Origin: DASRDU01 sp035560235
GTDB taxonomy: Bacteria; Acidobacteriota; Blastocatellia; RBC074
Length of the DNA: 64,000 nucleotides
Direction: 5' to 3'
Assembly: GCA_035560235.1 (NCBI GenBank)
Contig: DATMAG010000116.1
Coordinates: forward strand, 62,001-126,000
Below the pieces are notes generated by a model that was not told the origin of the DNA, did not search any database, and saw nothing but the letters and a program-made list of their open reading frames with translations. Position 1 is the stretch's first letter. Each line of letters starts with the position of its first letter. Position numbers and translations under genes: made by a program. This document shows positions 28,819 to 37,196 of this stretch, one piece after another.

Positions 28819-29880
28819 TCAGGCTTTCGGTGCGTAGTATCCGCGCCGGTGGCGGATTTTCAGCTCCTTCGGGTTACGATTGTTGACGCGGACTTCGATT
28901 TTGCGGAACCCGCCGTCAGGGATGATGTTGTCCGGCTCGTACGCAATCAGATACTGCTGTCGCAGATCCTTTTCGAGTTCGGCAAAGGCGCGGTCAAGTT
29001 CATTCGGCCCTCTGGGGAAATAGGCGCGGCCACCGGTCGCTTCGCACAGCTGCTTCAGCTTGCCTTCGTTGACTCCGCCAAAGCCCGGATCACCGATGCC
29101 GATGGCATAAATTGACGCTTCGGCCCTGAGAGCCTCGTTGATTGCATCCCCGATCTTCATGCGGCTGGTCGTGTCCTCGCCATCGGTGAGCAGGATCATC
29201 GTCTTGCGCCCGGCCTCTCCGGCGAGCAGATCGTGGGCCGTCGCAATGATGGCATCATAAAGCGAAGTGCCGCCCTGCCGCGAACCCCCGTTGATGGGTG
29301 GGGTCGGGCCACCGAACACACCGACCGGCGGAGGCTCGATGTAAGCGACATCCTCAAGTCCCTTGCGCAGACGCGGCAGGCTGGAAGTCAGCCCCTGCAT
29401 CAGCGTCGGTTCGCCTTCGAACTTGATGATGGCCGCTGTGTCCTTGCCCTGACGAATCACTGAACTGAAGAAATGCTGACCGGTCTCCTTGAGTACCGGC
29501 AGGACATATTTTTCGCTGCCGCTCACGTCCACGAGCAGCGCCATCGTCAGCGGCAGGTCAGTCTCTTTCTTGAAGGTGAAAATCTGCTGCGGCTTGCCAT
29601 CCTCAAGAATCGTGATGTCTTCCTTCGTCAGATCGTTGATGTAGCGGTTCTGTTTGTCGGAAACGCTGAACAGCACGTTGACAAGCTGCGTGCCGACGCG
29701 GATCGGCTGCTGGTCGGTGTCATCTTCGGCCTTCTTCTGCGGCGCAGGTTTCCTGTCCTGCTGCGCCTGCGCGCGGTCGAATGAAAACAACAGCGCGAGT
29801 AATGAGACAGAGAGCAGCACGGCCATCAGCCGGGCGGATCTTCTGTTTCGCGCAAATGCCCTGAAACCTTGTAACTTCAT
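28819..29880 (-). CDS. VWA-domain protein, VWFA-related acidobacterial type
   Basis: A 353-residue exported protein. ATG 29880 has AAAGGGA just upstream; an in-frame ATG six codons earlier is less likely. After a signal peptide (LLSVSLLALLFSF to AQAQQ) comes a beta domain (about 45-95, VNVLFSVSDKQNRYINDL). A von Willebrand A domain follows (about 100-310) with an intact MIDAS: DVSGS, a threonine near GGTSLYDA, and LTDGED. The C-terminal part has LIAYEPDN and ends RHRRGYYAPKA, as in the VWFA-related acidobacterial domain family. It is paired with a second such gene at 29927. A metal-dependent binding or scaffold role outside the membrane is likely. Confidence 0.85.
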   Translation of the reverse strand: MKLQGFRAFARNRRSARLMAVLLSVSLLALLFSFDRAQAQQDRKPAPQKKAEDDTDQQPIRVGTQLVNVLFSVSDKQNRYINDLTKEDITILEDGKPQQIFTFKKETDLPLTMALLVDVSGSEKYVLPVLKETGQHFFSSVIRQGKDTAAIIKFEGEPTLMQGLTSSLPRLRKGLEDVAYIEPPPVGVFGGPTPPINGGSRQGGTSLYDAIIATAHDLLAGEAGRKTMILLTDGEDTTSRMKIGDAINEALRAEASIYAIGIGDPGFGGVNEGKLKQLCEATGGRAYFPRGPNELDRAFAELEKDLRQQYLIAYEPDNIIPDGGFRKIEVRVNNRNPKELKIRHRRGYYAPKA

Positions 29881-29926
29881 ATTCCCTTTCAACCACAAAG
29901 GGGCGGGAAAATATCTGACCGGGTCA

Positions 29927-30967
29927 TCACTGGCCGCTGCTCAGTTTCAGCCCGGCGCGGATGTTGCTCGGGACAGCGGTGTATCCTTCTCTGGCCCTGA
30001 TTCTGAGGTTCTTGTGTCCCGGCAGTTTCACTTCAATCCGGCGGAATTTGCCGTCGAAGTTTTCATTACCCGGCGTGTAACTGATCAGATACTGGCTGCG
30101 CAGTTCGGTCGCAATGGCCGAAAAGCTTCTTTCCAGTTCAAGTACGTTGCCGGTGAAAAAGGCGCGCCCGCCGGTTTCTTCAGCCAGCCTTTTGAGATCC
30201 TTGTCTTCCTTCGTGTCAACCGTTCCCGCCTCGACGCCGAAGAACCCGCCAGCCTTGGTGCTGATGACGAAGACGGTCGTTTCTGACCGCTGAGCGAAAT
30301 CAATGGCCTCTTTCAGAGTGCGCTCGCTTTCAGTGTCCTCGCCGTCAGTGATGACCACCATCGCGCGGCGGCGGCCCGGAGTCGCAAACATCTTCTCTTC
30401 ACAGACGCGGTAAATGGCATCATAGAGCCGCGTCGCCCCGTGAGCTTTCACTTTGTCAATCGCCTTTGAGAGCAGATCCAGCCTGTTGGTGAAATCCTGG
30501 TGCAGTTCGATCTCTGAATCGAAGGAGACAAACAGCGCGCGGTCATTGCGTGATTTGAGCACCGTTTCAATGAACGAGACCGCCGCTGACTTCTCAAACT
30601 TGAGTTTCGGCCTGACGCTGTTGGAGGTATCCATCAGCACCGCCACGTCGAGCGGCAGTTCGCTGATCGGGCGAAAGGATTCGATCTTCTGTTTGATCTT
30701 GTCCTCGAAGATTTCAAAATCCTCCGCTTTCAGCGTGGTGATGAACTTGTTGGTGTCCTTGTCCATCACCGTCACCGGAAGCCGCACGATCACGGTTCGG
30801 ATGTCCGGATTCTTCTCCTGCGGTTCCTGAACGGGCGGCGCATTTTTGTCCGGTGGCGACTGGGGTTTTGCGGGCGCGCCGGGCTGCTGTGCGCGCACGA
30901 CAGCAAAGCTGCAGACGCTGACCACGACGAGCATCAGACAGTGACTCAGCCGGTAACGATTTTTCAT
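29927..30967 (-). CDS. VWA-domain protein, VWFA-related acidobacterial type
   Basis: A 346-residue exported protein, the upstream member of a tandem pair (46 bp apart). The signal peptide ends near VVRAQQ and a Pro/Lys-rich linker (about 30-52) follows. The beta domain (about 55-98) has TVMDKDTNKFITTLKAEDF. The VWA domain (about 105-300) has a MIDAS of DTSNS (the first motif differs from DxSxS by having Thr then Ser), GATRLYDA and ITDGED. The end reads LRIRAREGYTAV. The second gene arose most likely by duplication, though the two differ considerably. It has a good promoter upstream with a perfect TATAAT. Confidence 0.85.
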   Translation of the reverse strand: MKNRYRLSHCLMLVVVSVCSFAVVRAQQPGAPAKPQSPPDKNAPPVQEPQEKNPDIRTVIVRLPVTVMDKDTNKFITTLKAEDFEIFEDKIKQKIESFRPISELPLDVAVLMDTSNSVRPKLKFEKSAAVSFIETVLKSRNDRALFVSFDSEIELHQDFTNRLDLLSKAIDKVKAHGATRLYDAIYRVCEEKMFATPGRRRAMVVITDGEDTESERTLKEAIDFAQRSETTVFVISTKAGGFFGVEAGTVDTKEDKDLKRLAEETGGRAFFTGNVLELERSFSAIATELRSQYLISYTPGNENFDGKFRRIEVKLPGHKNLRIRAREGYTAVPSNIRAGLKLSSGQ

Positions 30968-31045
30968 GGATGATTAAATACCTCCGAAGGCGATCCATCA
31001 GAAGCGACTTTCAGATGAATCAGGGATGATTCTGGATGCCTGATG

Positions 31046-31074
31046 ATTATAGTTTGCGGGCTGGCGGGCAGTAA
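31046..31074 (-). promoter_or_regulatory. Probable sigma-70-type promoter of the VWA gene pair
   Basis: On the minus strand TTACTG (31074-31069), a 17-bp spacer and a perfect TATAAT (31051-31046) precede the first VWA gene, leaving a leader of about 70 nt. GGAGGT lies in that leader, about 12 bases before the start codon. Confidence 0.6.
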
Positions 31075-31093
31075 AGCGGCGGGACTGGAACGC

Positions 31094-31133
31094 AGCGAGC
31101 CGGATCAGGAAACAAGGCCTGATCCGGCTCGCT
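31094..31133. terminator. Perfect 16-bp hairpin downstream of the pilin gene
   Basis: Arms 31094-31109 and 31118-31133 are exactly complementary (AGCGAGCCGGATCAGG and its complement) with an 8-nt loop. It starts 40 bp after the pilin stop on the minus strand. There is no T-tract in that direction, so it may protect the 3' end of the pilin mRNA. Confidence 0.55.
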
Positions 31134-31172
31134 GTCTTGAAAGCCTGTGCTGAAACTCCGGCGGTTCAGCCG

Positions 31173-31673
31173 TTATTTCTTCTTTTCATCGCCGCCATTG
31201 TCGTTGTCAGCAGTGGCCAGCGGCTGGCCTTCGCCATAAGGAAGCGGAGTTTTGGTTGTGGATTTGACGTAATAGACTTCGCCCTTCTCGGTGATATTGA
31301 AGTCGCTCCAGGCTGACCCATCGCTCTTGCGCGTAGCCTGAACACAGAACCTGCTGCTGTCCGGTTCAGTGATCCCGTCAGTATAGATATATTCCTTGAC
31401 TGCCTTTCCTTCGGCAAAGTGCTTCTGAATGAGTCCGTCGTCGGCCAGTTCCTTCAGTGTGGCGTACCGGCCCTTCCGCGCGTTGAAGGTCGCCTGTGCT
31501 CCATGAATGGTTCTGAGTGTTCCGACCGCCGCTGTCTCGCGGCCAGCCTTGATGTTGTTATTCAGTGCCGGCAGTGCGATGGCCGCAATAATACCGATGA
31601 TCGCCACCACGATCATCAGTTCGATGAGTGAAAAACCACGCTGGACGCGGCGCTGGAGTGAGTTTGAATTCAT
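31173..31673 (-). CDS. Type IV pilin (PilA-like)
   Basis: A 166-residue prepilin. The leader is basic (MNSNSLQRRVQRG) and cleavage is expected between G and F in RG/FSLIELMIVVAIIGIIA, giving N-methyl-Phe1 with Glu5 in the hydrophobic helix. The globular head (about 60-160) has one visible cysteine, so the usual disulfide loop is absent, and the tail is charged (NDNGGDEKKK). AGAGGAGA precedes the start. No pil assembly genes lie nearby, so this is an orphan major or minor pilin. It could serve twitching, adhesion or DNA uptake. Confidence 0.93.
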   Translation of the reverse strand: MNSNSLQRRVQRGFSLIELMIVVAIIGIIAAIALPALNNNIKAGRETAAVGTLRTIHGAQATFNARKGRYATLKELADDGLIQKHFAEGKAVKEYIYTDGITEPDSSRFCVQATRKSDGSAWSDFNITEKGEVYYVKSTTKTPLPYGEGQPLATADNDNGGDEKKK

Positions 31674-31836
31674 ATTGTGAAAATCTCCTCTGGAGGTCTG
31701 GAACTTTGGTGATCCAGTCTGATTGAACGATACAATCCTCTGCTGGTTCCAATATTACTACACTGACAATCAGCCCGGAATCCGGCTGTCTGAAACTGTT
31801 GTCGGAAAATTATCAGCGGTTTGACAAGGATCATTT

Positions 31837-32511
31837 TCAGGCGCGCCGGGCATAGCTTTTCAGCGCCTGCGCGAGCACCATCAGCGACACGACCAGCCAG
31901 ACAATGGCCCAGAAGACTGCCGGAATGCCGGTGAAACTCTGCATATTGCGCGCGTCACTGTGCGAATTGGAAAAGGCCGAGATGAAAAAGAGCGTGTTCA
32001 GATCGTAGATGGCATTCAGACAGCACTGCACCGCCAGAAAGCTGAGAATGAAATGGGCCGCGCGCACGCTGGCCGCGAGCGCCGTCAGCACCAGCCCGAC
32101 CGTCAGCCCGATTCCCACCATCCAGCCGAACAGCCCGCGCACATAGAGCAGCGTCAGCCCCGCAATCGCCAGCGCCGTCAGCGCCAGCGCCGCCTTCGCC
32201 CGCCCGCTCTGCCTGCCGAGCAGCAGCAGCCCCGCGCCGTACACCGTGCTTGAAAGATAACCGGCGCTCGACACCACCAGCGACATCCCGCCCCGCGTGC
32301 AGGTTTCGCCGCTCGCGTCCGGATGCAGCCTGACCTGCTCCACTGAACCAAAAGTCAGCAGCGCCGCCAGCGCATGCCCGCCTTCGTGAATGAAGGTCAC
32401 AAAGAGCCGGAACGGATAAACGATGATCCCGGCAAACGGGATGAACGAAAGCAGCACAGCCAGCACCGAAGCGGCCACGAGGAATCTGAGGGAGTCTCTG
32501 TCTTTTGCCAT
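31837..32511 (-). CDS. M50B-like integral membrane zinc metallopeptidase
   Basis: A 224-residue protein with about six membrane helices. The motif FIHEGGHALAAL (HEGGH at about residues 42-46) is the zinc site of site-2-protease-like M50 enzymes, placed at the first membrane helix. A later LNAIYDL or SDARNM segment could supply the third, acidic ligand. No PDZ domain is present and the protein is short, like the M50B group. It might cut membrane proteins such as anti-sigma factors, though no partner lies next to it. The gene stands alone between the pilin and a hairpin element. Confidence 0.72.
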   Translation of the reverse strand: MAKDRDSLRFLVAASVLAVLLSFIPFAGIIVYPFRLFVTFIHEGGHALAALLTFGSVEQVRLHPDASGETCTRGGMSLVVSSAGYLSSTVYGAGLLLLGRQSGRAKAALALTALAIAGLTLLYVRGLFGWMVGIGLTVGLVLTALAASVRAAHFILSFLAVQCCLNAIYDLNTLFFISAFSNSHSDARNMQSFTGIPAVFWAIVWLVVSLMVLAQALKSYARRA

Positions 32512-32543
32512 GACCTCACATACGCCACACAGGGTGAAATGTT

Positions 32544-32649
32544 CCTGGGAGCGCGAGCGCCAGGCTCGTCATCGTCTCATCACAGAGCATTCGATATATC
32601 AAAGCCGTCCTTCGCCATCACAGGCGAGCCGGACGCTCGCGCTCCCAGG
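32544..32649. repeat. Inverted repeat, CCTGGGAGCGCGAGCG family, copy 2
   Basis: 25-nt arms at 32544-32568 and 32625-32649 pair with two mismatches. The outer word GGGAGCGCG is shared with the element at 14301-14389. The loop is 56 nt and carries no gene. Confidence 0.87.
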
Positions 32650-32854
32650 GGAAAGCTTTCAGTCGTCTGAAAAACCTGACACCGGATTGAGTCTGCTGCG
32701 CCCTCACGATCTCCGAAGATGGCGCAGAAGTCCAGCCTTTGCAGCATTGCGCCTCATCTGATCCTGGCGGCACAGGGTTTGACATCACTGACGGCAGACA
32801 GTCCGGCCCTCTGACTGTCGGAACTCACGGCGTTTCTGAAGAGAGGTTGTAACG
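32650..32854. other. Spacer before the lipid gene cluster
   Basis: With the inverted repeat it forms a 343-bp gene-free stretch. I see only the ribosome binding site AGAGGT (about 32842-32847) of the following gene and no convincing promoter. Confidence 0.45.
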
Positions 32855-33493
32855 ATGACTCCCAATGTAATCACAACGGTGCGAATGTGTCTGGCATTTG
32901 TTTCTGTGGCGCTGTTCCGGCAGGGCTTTTATCTGAACCTGACAGCGCTGGTGCTGCTCGTTGTCACGATCTGGCTCGATGCAGTTGACGGATACGTGGC
33001 GCGACGCAGCGGCAGCAGCACTGATGCCGGAGCAGCTTTTGACATTGCGGCTGACCGGGTGGTTGAGAACGTTTACTGGATCTATTTCGCGGCAGCAGGA
33101 CTGCTTACCTTCTGGATTCCGATGATCGTGATAGCGCGCGGCTGTCTTACGGATTTTCTGCGCGGGATTGCCTTCAGACAGGGGCAGACGGCGTTTGGCG
33201 AGAAGACAATGATGCAGACGTGGTGGGGACGAATGCTCGTCGGCTCGCGCCTGAGCCGGGCGGCTTATGGCATCACGAAATGCGCCGCCTTCTTCGCGCT
33301 CGGTGCGCGGCTGGTTCTGGATGAAGCTCCGCAGTGGCGCGCGATGCTCGCTGCCGGAATCATCAGCGGGTTGCAGATCGGCGCGCTGGCGCTGGCCATC
33401 GCTGCCGTCGCTTTCTGCGTCGCGCGCGGAGTGCCGGTCATCATTGAAGGCCTGCGGTTCTTTCGCAAGGCGCCGACCCTGACCATTCAGTGA
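32855..33493 (+). CDS. CDP-alcohol phosphatidyltransferase family protein
   Basis: A 212-residue membrane enzyme. The full family signature is present at about residues 42-68: DAVDGYVAR, eight residues, then GAAFDIAAD (D-x2-DG-x2-AR-x8-G-x3-D-x3-D), which binds the CDP-alcohol and two metal ions. Around it are about five to six membrane helices. It transfers a phospho-alcohol group from CDP-lipid or CDP-alcohol to an acceptor alcohol. The acceptor (glycerol-phosphate, inositol-phosphate or other) is not readable. It is the first gene of a tight cluster with a HAD phosphatase and a PAP2 protein, suggesting synthesis and dephosphorylation of a phospholipid head group. Confidence 0.9.
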   Translation: MTPNVITTVRMCLAFVSVALFRQGFYLNLTALVLLVVTIWLDAVDGYVARRSGSSTDAGAAFDIAADRVVENVYWIYFAAAGLLTFWIPMIVIARGCLTDFLRGIAFRQGQTAFGEKTMMQTWWGRMLVGSRLSRAAYGITKCAAFFALGARLVLDEAPQWRAMLAAGIISGLQIGALALAIAAVAFCVARGVPVIIEGLRFFRKAPTLTIQ

Positions 33494-33501
33494 GTGATCT
33501 T

Positions 33502-34209
33502 ATGAAGAGGCAGAACATTGCCGCCGTCTTTGATGTGGACGGCACTCTGATCGCTGATGATTCGCTGGAACGAATCTTTTTCCGCTTCCTCTGGCGATAC
33601 GATGAAATCGGTCTGTGCGCGCTCTGGCGGGCAGCGGGCGGAGCGTTGCGGGCGCTGGCCGGATGCGGCGCGGTTGCTGATGACAAAGCCTGGCTGCGCG
33701 GGCAGGATGCGGAACGGCTCAGACGGCTGGCGCGGGACTGCTTCGAGCAGGAGATTGCGCGCAGGCTGCTGCCTGCGGCGACGGCGCGGCTGCGCTGGCA
33801 TCAGCAGGCGGGCCACCGGATCATTCTGCTCTCAGGCACTCTCGATGTGCTGCTTGACCCGCTCGCCGATTACCTCAGTGTCAGCACGCGCATCGGGGCG
33901 GCAGTCGAAGTGTCAGACCGGAAAGTAACCGGACGCCTCGTCGGCAGTCGCCCGTTCGGAATGACCAAGCTGATTACGCTCAAGCGCCTGCTCGAACGCG
34001 AGCCGTCAGTTGATTTCGATCTGACCCGCTCGTTCGCCTACGCCGACAATTATGCTGACCGCTTTCTGCTTTCAGCCGTCGGCCATCCCGTTGCCACGAA
34101 TCCTGACCGCAGGCTGCGGCACGTGGCCGAAGAGCGCGGATGGATGATTGAAGACTTCGCAGAGAGAACCGGCAATGAAAACCCCGAACAACTTTTCAGC
34201 CACAACTGA
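33502..34209 (+). CDS. HAD-superfamily phosphatase (HAD-IB, SerB-like)
   Basis: A 235-residue cytoplasmic phosphatase. Motif I is FDVDGT (nucleophile Asp), motif II LLSGT, motif III is Lys in GMTKLITLKRL, and motif IV YADNYADRFLL. The helical cap between motifs I and II fits the HAD-IB group that includes SerB and lipid-phosphate enzymes. ATG 33502 is used; GTG 33490 overlaps the previous stop (GTGA) and is a real alternative. It lies between CDP-alcohol transferase and PAP2 genes and overlaps the PAP2 start by about 35 bp, so it probably dephosphorylates a lipid-related intermediate. The substrate is inferred only from context. Confidence 0.87.
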   Translation: MKRQNIAAVFDVDGTLIADDSLERIFFRFLWRYDEIGLCALWRAAGGALRALAGCGAVADDKAWLRGQDAERLRRLARDCFEQEIARRLLPAATARLRWHQQAGHRIILLSGTLDVLLDPLADYLSVSTRIGAAVEVSDRKVTGRLVGSRPFGMTKLITLKRLLEREPSVDFDLTRSFAYADNYADRFLLSAVGHPVATNPDRRLRHVAEERGWMIEDFAERTGNENPEQLFSHN

Positions 34210-35101
34210 GCAGCCTGCGCTGATTCGTCAGGCATTCCCGCAGAGCCTGCGCGAGCGGATGGTTCCACTGATTCGATTATTGAATCTGCCCGACCGTCTG
34301 ACGCTGGCCTATCTGCTGTTCACAAGCGCACTGCTTGTCATCTGCCAGAACAACATCGCGCGCTGGCCGAGGCTGCTGCTGATTCATTGCGGCCTGGGCT
34401 GCACGATCATCACTCTGGCGGCCTTCAGAGAGCGCGGGCCGCAATTTATTCGCGTCCTCAGCCACTGGTATCCGCTGCTGCTGCCCGCGTTCTTTTTTGA
34501 AGAGATTGGTGCGCTTGTTCACGCGATCTTTCCGGGCTGGTTCGATGACGTGCTGATTGCCGCTGATTATGCGCTCTTCGGCGCGCATCCGACGGTGTGG
34601 ATCGAGCAGTTCAGCAGCTACTGGCTGACGGAACTGATGCAACTGGTCTACACGCTCTATCTGCCGCTGATTCCGGCCTTCGGCGCGTGGCTGTGGTGGC
34701 GCGGGCGGCGCGCGGAGTTTACCGGGTTTGTGACGGCGATGTGTGTGGCCTACTACCTGAACTTTCTGATCTTCATTCTCTTTCCGATTGAAGGGCCGCA
34801 TCACACGCTCGCGCATCTGCAGCAGGTCGAACTCGCAGGCGGGCCGTTTACGGCATTCATCAACCTGATCGAAAAACACGGGCGCGTGCACGGCGGCGCT
34901 TTTCCGAGCAATCACGTGACGGGCGCGATGGTCGTGCTGTTTTGCGCTTTCCGTTTTTCGCGGCGGACGGGATATGCGCTCATGCCGCTCGTGCTGAGCA
35001 TCTGCGTGGCAACGGTCTACGGTCGCTATCACTACGGAATTGACGTCCTCGCCGGAACCGCGATGGCCCGGCTCGGCTGCCGGATCGCGCTGAAGGAATG
35101 A
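34175..35101 (+). CDS. PAP2-superfamily membrane phosphatase/phosphotransferase
   Basis: A 308-residue membrane protein starting at ATG 34175 inside the end of the HAD gene (about 35 bp overlap). About six helices are predicted. The PAP2 catalytic motifs lie near the C-terminus: GAFPSNHVTGA (variant of PSGH with Asn) and VYGRYHYGIDVLAG, which keeps Arg, His and Asp. This layout is like the PAP2 group that includes inositol phosphorylceramide synthases and lipid phosphate phosphatases. Together with the two upstream genes it suggests a short lipid-head-group pathway. Whether it is a hydrolase or a transferase cannot be decided from sequence. Confidence 0.85.
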   Translation: MKTPNNFSATTEQPALIRQAFPQSLRERMVPLIRLLNLPDRLTLAYLLFTSALLVICQNNIARWPRLLLIHCGLGCTIITLAAFRERGPQFIRVLSHWYPLLLPAFFFEEIGALVHAIFPGWFDDVLIAADYALFGAHPTVWIEQFSSYWLTELMQLVYTLYLPLIPAFGAWLWWRGRRAEFTGFVTAMCVAYYLNFLIFILFPIEGPHHTLAHLQQVELAGGPFTAFINLIEKHGRVHGGAFPSNHVTGAMVVLFCAFRFSRRTGYALMPLVLSICVATVYGRYHYGIDVLAGTAMARLGCRIALKE

Positions 35102-35150
35102 CAAGGAGAAAAGAGAGTTCGGATTGTCCTTTCTCCCTGCCCCCTTTTCT

Positions 35151-37025
35151 TCAGGCCTGGGACATCAGGTGAAGCAGCAGTTCGACTCCCATGGGTTTGG
35201 CGGCGAGGCCTTTGAGGGCGATTTCATTGCGCGGGTCGAGCCGGAGCGCCTGGCGGTAGACCGATTCGGCGCGGCGGGACATGCCAAGTTTTGAGTAAAG
35301 CAGGCCGAGCAGCGCGTGATTGGAGGGATCCTGCGGGTCAAGACGAATGGCTTCGAGGTAATGCTGTTCGGCTTCGCGGCAGACCTTTGAGTTGCTGCGC
35401 TGCGAATTGCTCGCCAGCGCGAGCGCCAGCACCGAATGATATTTGGCATTTGCCGGATTGATATTCACGGCCTTCTGCAGCAGTTCGGCGGCTTCGCCAT
35501 ATTTCTTTGCCATCAGCGCTGAAATGCCGCTGCGACAGGCGGTCTCAGCGACATTCATCATCTCCTCAGGCGACAGTTTCCCGGTGGCCGGAATCTCCCT
35601 GCCTGCAGCAATATCGGCACGCGGCGCAGGCGGCTGGATGATGGTTCCGGCAAAGGGTCGCTCGATCCTGCCGGGATGCGTCTGCGGCAGTTGCACTGTG
35701 ACGGTGTCGGCCCGGCGGCGCGCTTCGGCCTGCACCCGGTTCCACGCAACGTTGATGCCCTTGAAGACCTCTTCAACCTCCTCGCGCAGCGCCTGCGAGG
35801 CCTGGCGGAATTTATCCGGGTGATAGCGGCGCAGCAGTTCGTGACAGGCCGGTCTGATCTGTTCGGTTCCGGCACTTTCATCGAGTCCGAAAACTGAGTA
35901 AGGATCGCCCGACAGCACGCGCCGTCTGATCTCTTCAATCTCGCTCCTCCATTCTGCCTCTTCGAGCTTCGGCGAAGGCATCTCTTCCGAATGATGACTG
36001 CCCGGCTCAGTCCTCTGTGTTGCCGGTTCAGTTTCGACAGGCAGCGAAGCAGCTTCCGCGAGCGGCACAGCATCGGCAGCGGGCAGTGATGAAGCAATGA
36101 CGGCTTCGACCGGGACTGCCGCTTCCGGAACCATTATTTCATCGGGCAGTTCAATGAACAGTTCATCTTCAGCGACCACCGGCTGCTGCGGCGCAGTCTC
36201 AGCCAGCTCAGTCGGCAGATTGTCTGTGGCGTCTTCCATCAGTTCGGCGTAATCGGCCATGACGGTCACGACCGGCAGCGGCGCTGCGGCCTGAGCTGAA
36301 ACCCAGGTCAGGAATCCGGCGGAAATCAGCCCGTACAACGCGCGAATTGTGTCAGCCGCCGGATGCTGACTGAAAACAAGCAGGCCAAGCAGGTCGGTCG
36401 GTTCCGTAATCTGACCGAGCAGATCCTGTTCGTGCGGCTTGAGTGAAGCCTGCTGCAGCCGAAGCAGCGGATCAGGCGACGGCGCAATCAGCCGGTTCAG
36501 ATCGCCCATTCCGCGCCGCACGACAGCCAGATCGCGAATCCGGCCCACGCCCTCAAGGATGAGGTCGGCCATCGAAAGTTCCAGCTTCAGATCCTCCGGC
36601 ACACTGGCCGTGGCGCGACTGGTGAATTCAAAATCGCCGCGCGTGCATTCAAAGAGCGAATAGATGATGGACAGAATCTGTTCGCGAACGGCCTTGTTGA
36701 GCTGTTCTTCAGTAATCAGCCCCATCTCAACCAGCATCCCGCCGAACCGTTTGCCGTGCGGAATCATGCCGTCCACCATCTCAAAGACTGCCGGTGTGAT
36801 GTCTCCGCGCCGCACCAGCAGCGCACCCAGCCGGTCGCCACGACGATTCGAAGTCGCAAAGATGGCGCGCCCCATCTCAAAAAAGACGCGCCGCCGCACC
36901 CTGTCCCTGATGACGAGCAGTTCGCCCGTGCGCCGCCCGATGTAAATCTGGCGCATCACATCGGGCAGACTCTGTTCCTGCAATGACCCGCAGATTTTCA
37001 GCGCTGATCCGTTGCCTGTGTTCAT
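35151..37025 (-). CDS. DUF4388 / J-domain / TPR protein
   Basis: A 624-residue cytoplasmic protein. The N-terminal part (about 1-200) is DUF4388 (PATAN-like: SLPDVMRQIYIGRRTGELLV) with a helical extension (FGGMLVEMGLITEEQLNKAV). A disordered Ala/Glu/Pro-rich stretch (about 245-370) follows. A J-domain lies at about 377-440, with the Hsp70-activating HPD at 402-404 (RRYHPDKF). A TPR array (about 510-615) ends the protein. DUF4388 is common in delta-proteobacteria and acidobacteria in signalling and motility proteins. The HPD motif implies partnership with a DnaK. It converges with the PAP2 gene. The client or signal is unknown. Confidence 0.85.
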   Translation of the reverse strand: MNTGNGSALKICGSLQEQSLPDVMRQIYIGRRTGELLVIRDRVRRRVFFEMGRAIFATSNRRGDRLGALLVRRGDITPAVFEMVDGMIPHGKRFGGMLVEMGLITEEQLNKAVREQILSIIYSLFECTRGDFEFTSRATASVPEDLKLELSMADLILEGVGRIRDLAVVRRGMGDLNRLIAPSPDPLLRLQQASLKPHEQDLLGQITEPTDLLGLLVFSQHPAADTIRALYGLISAGFLTWVSAQAAAPLPVVTVMADYAELMEDATDNLPTELAETAPQQPVVAEDELFIELPDEIMVPEAAVPVEAVIASSLPAADAVPLAEAASLPVETEPATQRTEPGSHHSEEMPSPKLEEAEWRSEIEEIRRRVLSGDPYSVFGLDESAGTEQIRPACHELLRRYHPDKFRQASQALREEVEEVFKGINVAWNRVQAEARRRADTVTVQLPQTHPGRIERPFAGTIIQPPAPRADIAAGREIPATGKLSPEEMMNVAETACRSGISALMAKKYGEAAELLQKAVNINPANAKYHSVLALALASNSQRSNSKVCREAEQHYLEAIRLDPQDPSNHALLGLLYSKLGMSRRAESVYRQALRLDPRNEIALKGLAAKPMGVELLLHLMSQA

Positions 37026-37196
37026 TGTCTCTCTCTGGTCAGTGTTGGTCCCGGCTCGCTTTCAGCCGGGCTGCCGATTGCGCGGCGAGGCCGGATTCAG
37101 GCACAATACGCCGCTACCGAATGAAGCCAGCCCCGCGCGTCAGAAGCTGTTTCAGCGCGCCGACAAAGCTCACAATCTGAACTGGAGAACCGCGTT

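Noticed and set aside
31720..31760. A sigma-54 promoter upstream of the pilin
   Set aside because: TTGGAACC with a later TTG occurs, but the GG-to-GC spacing is wrong.
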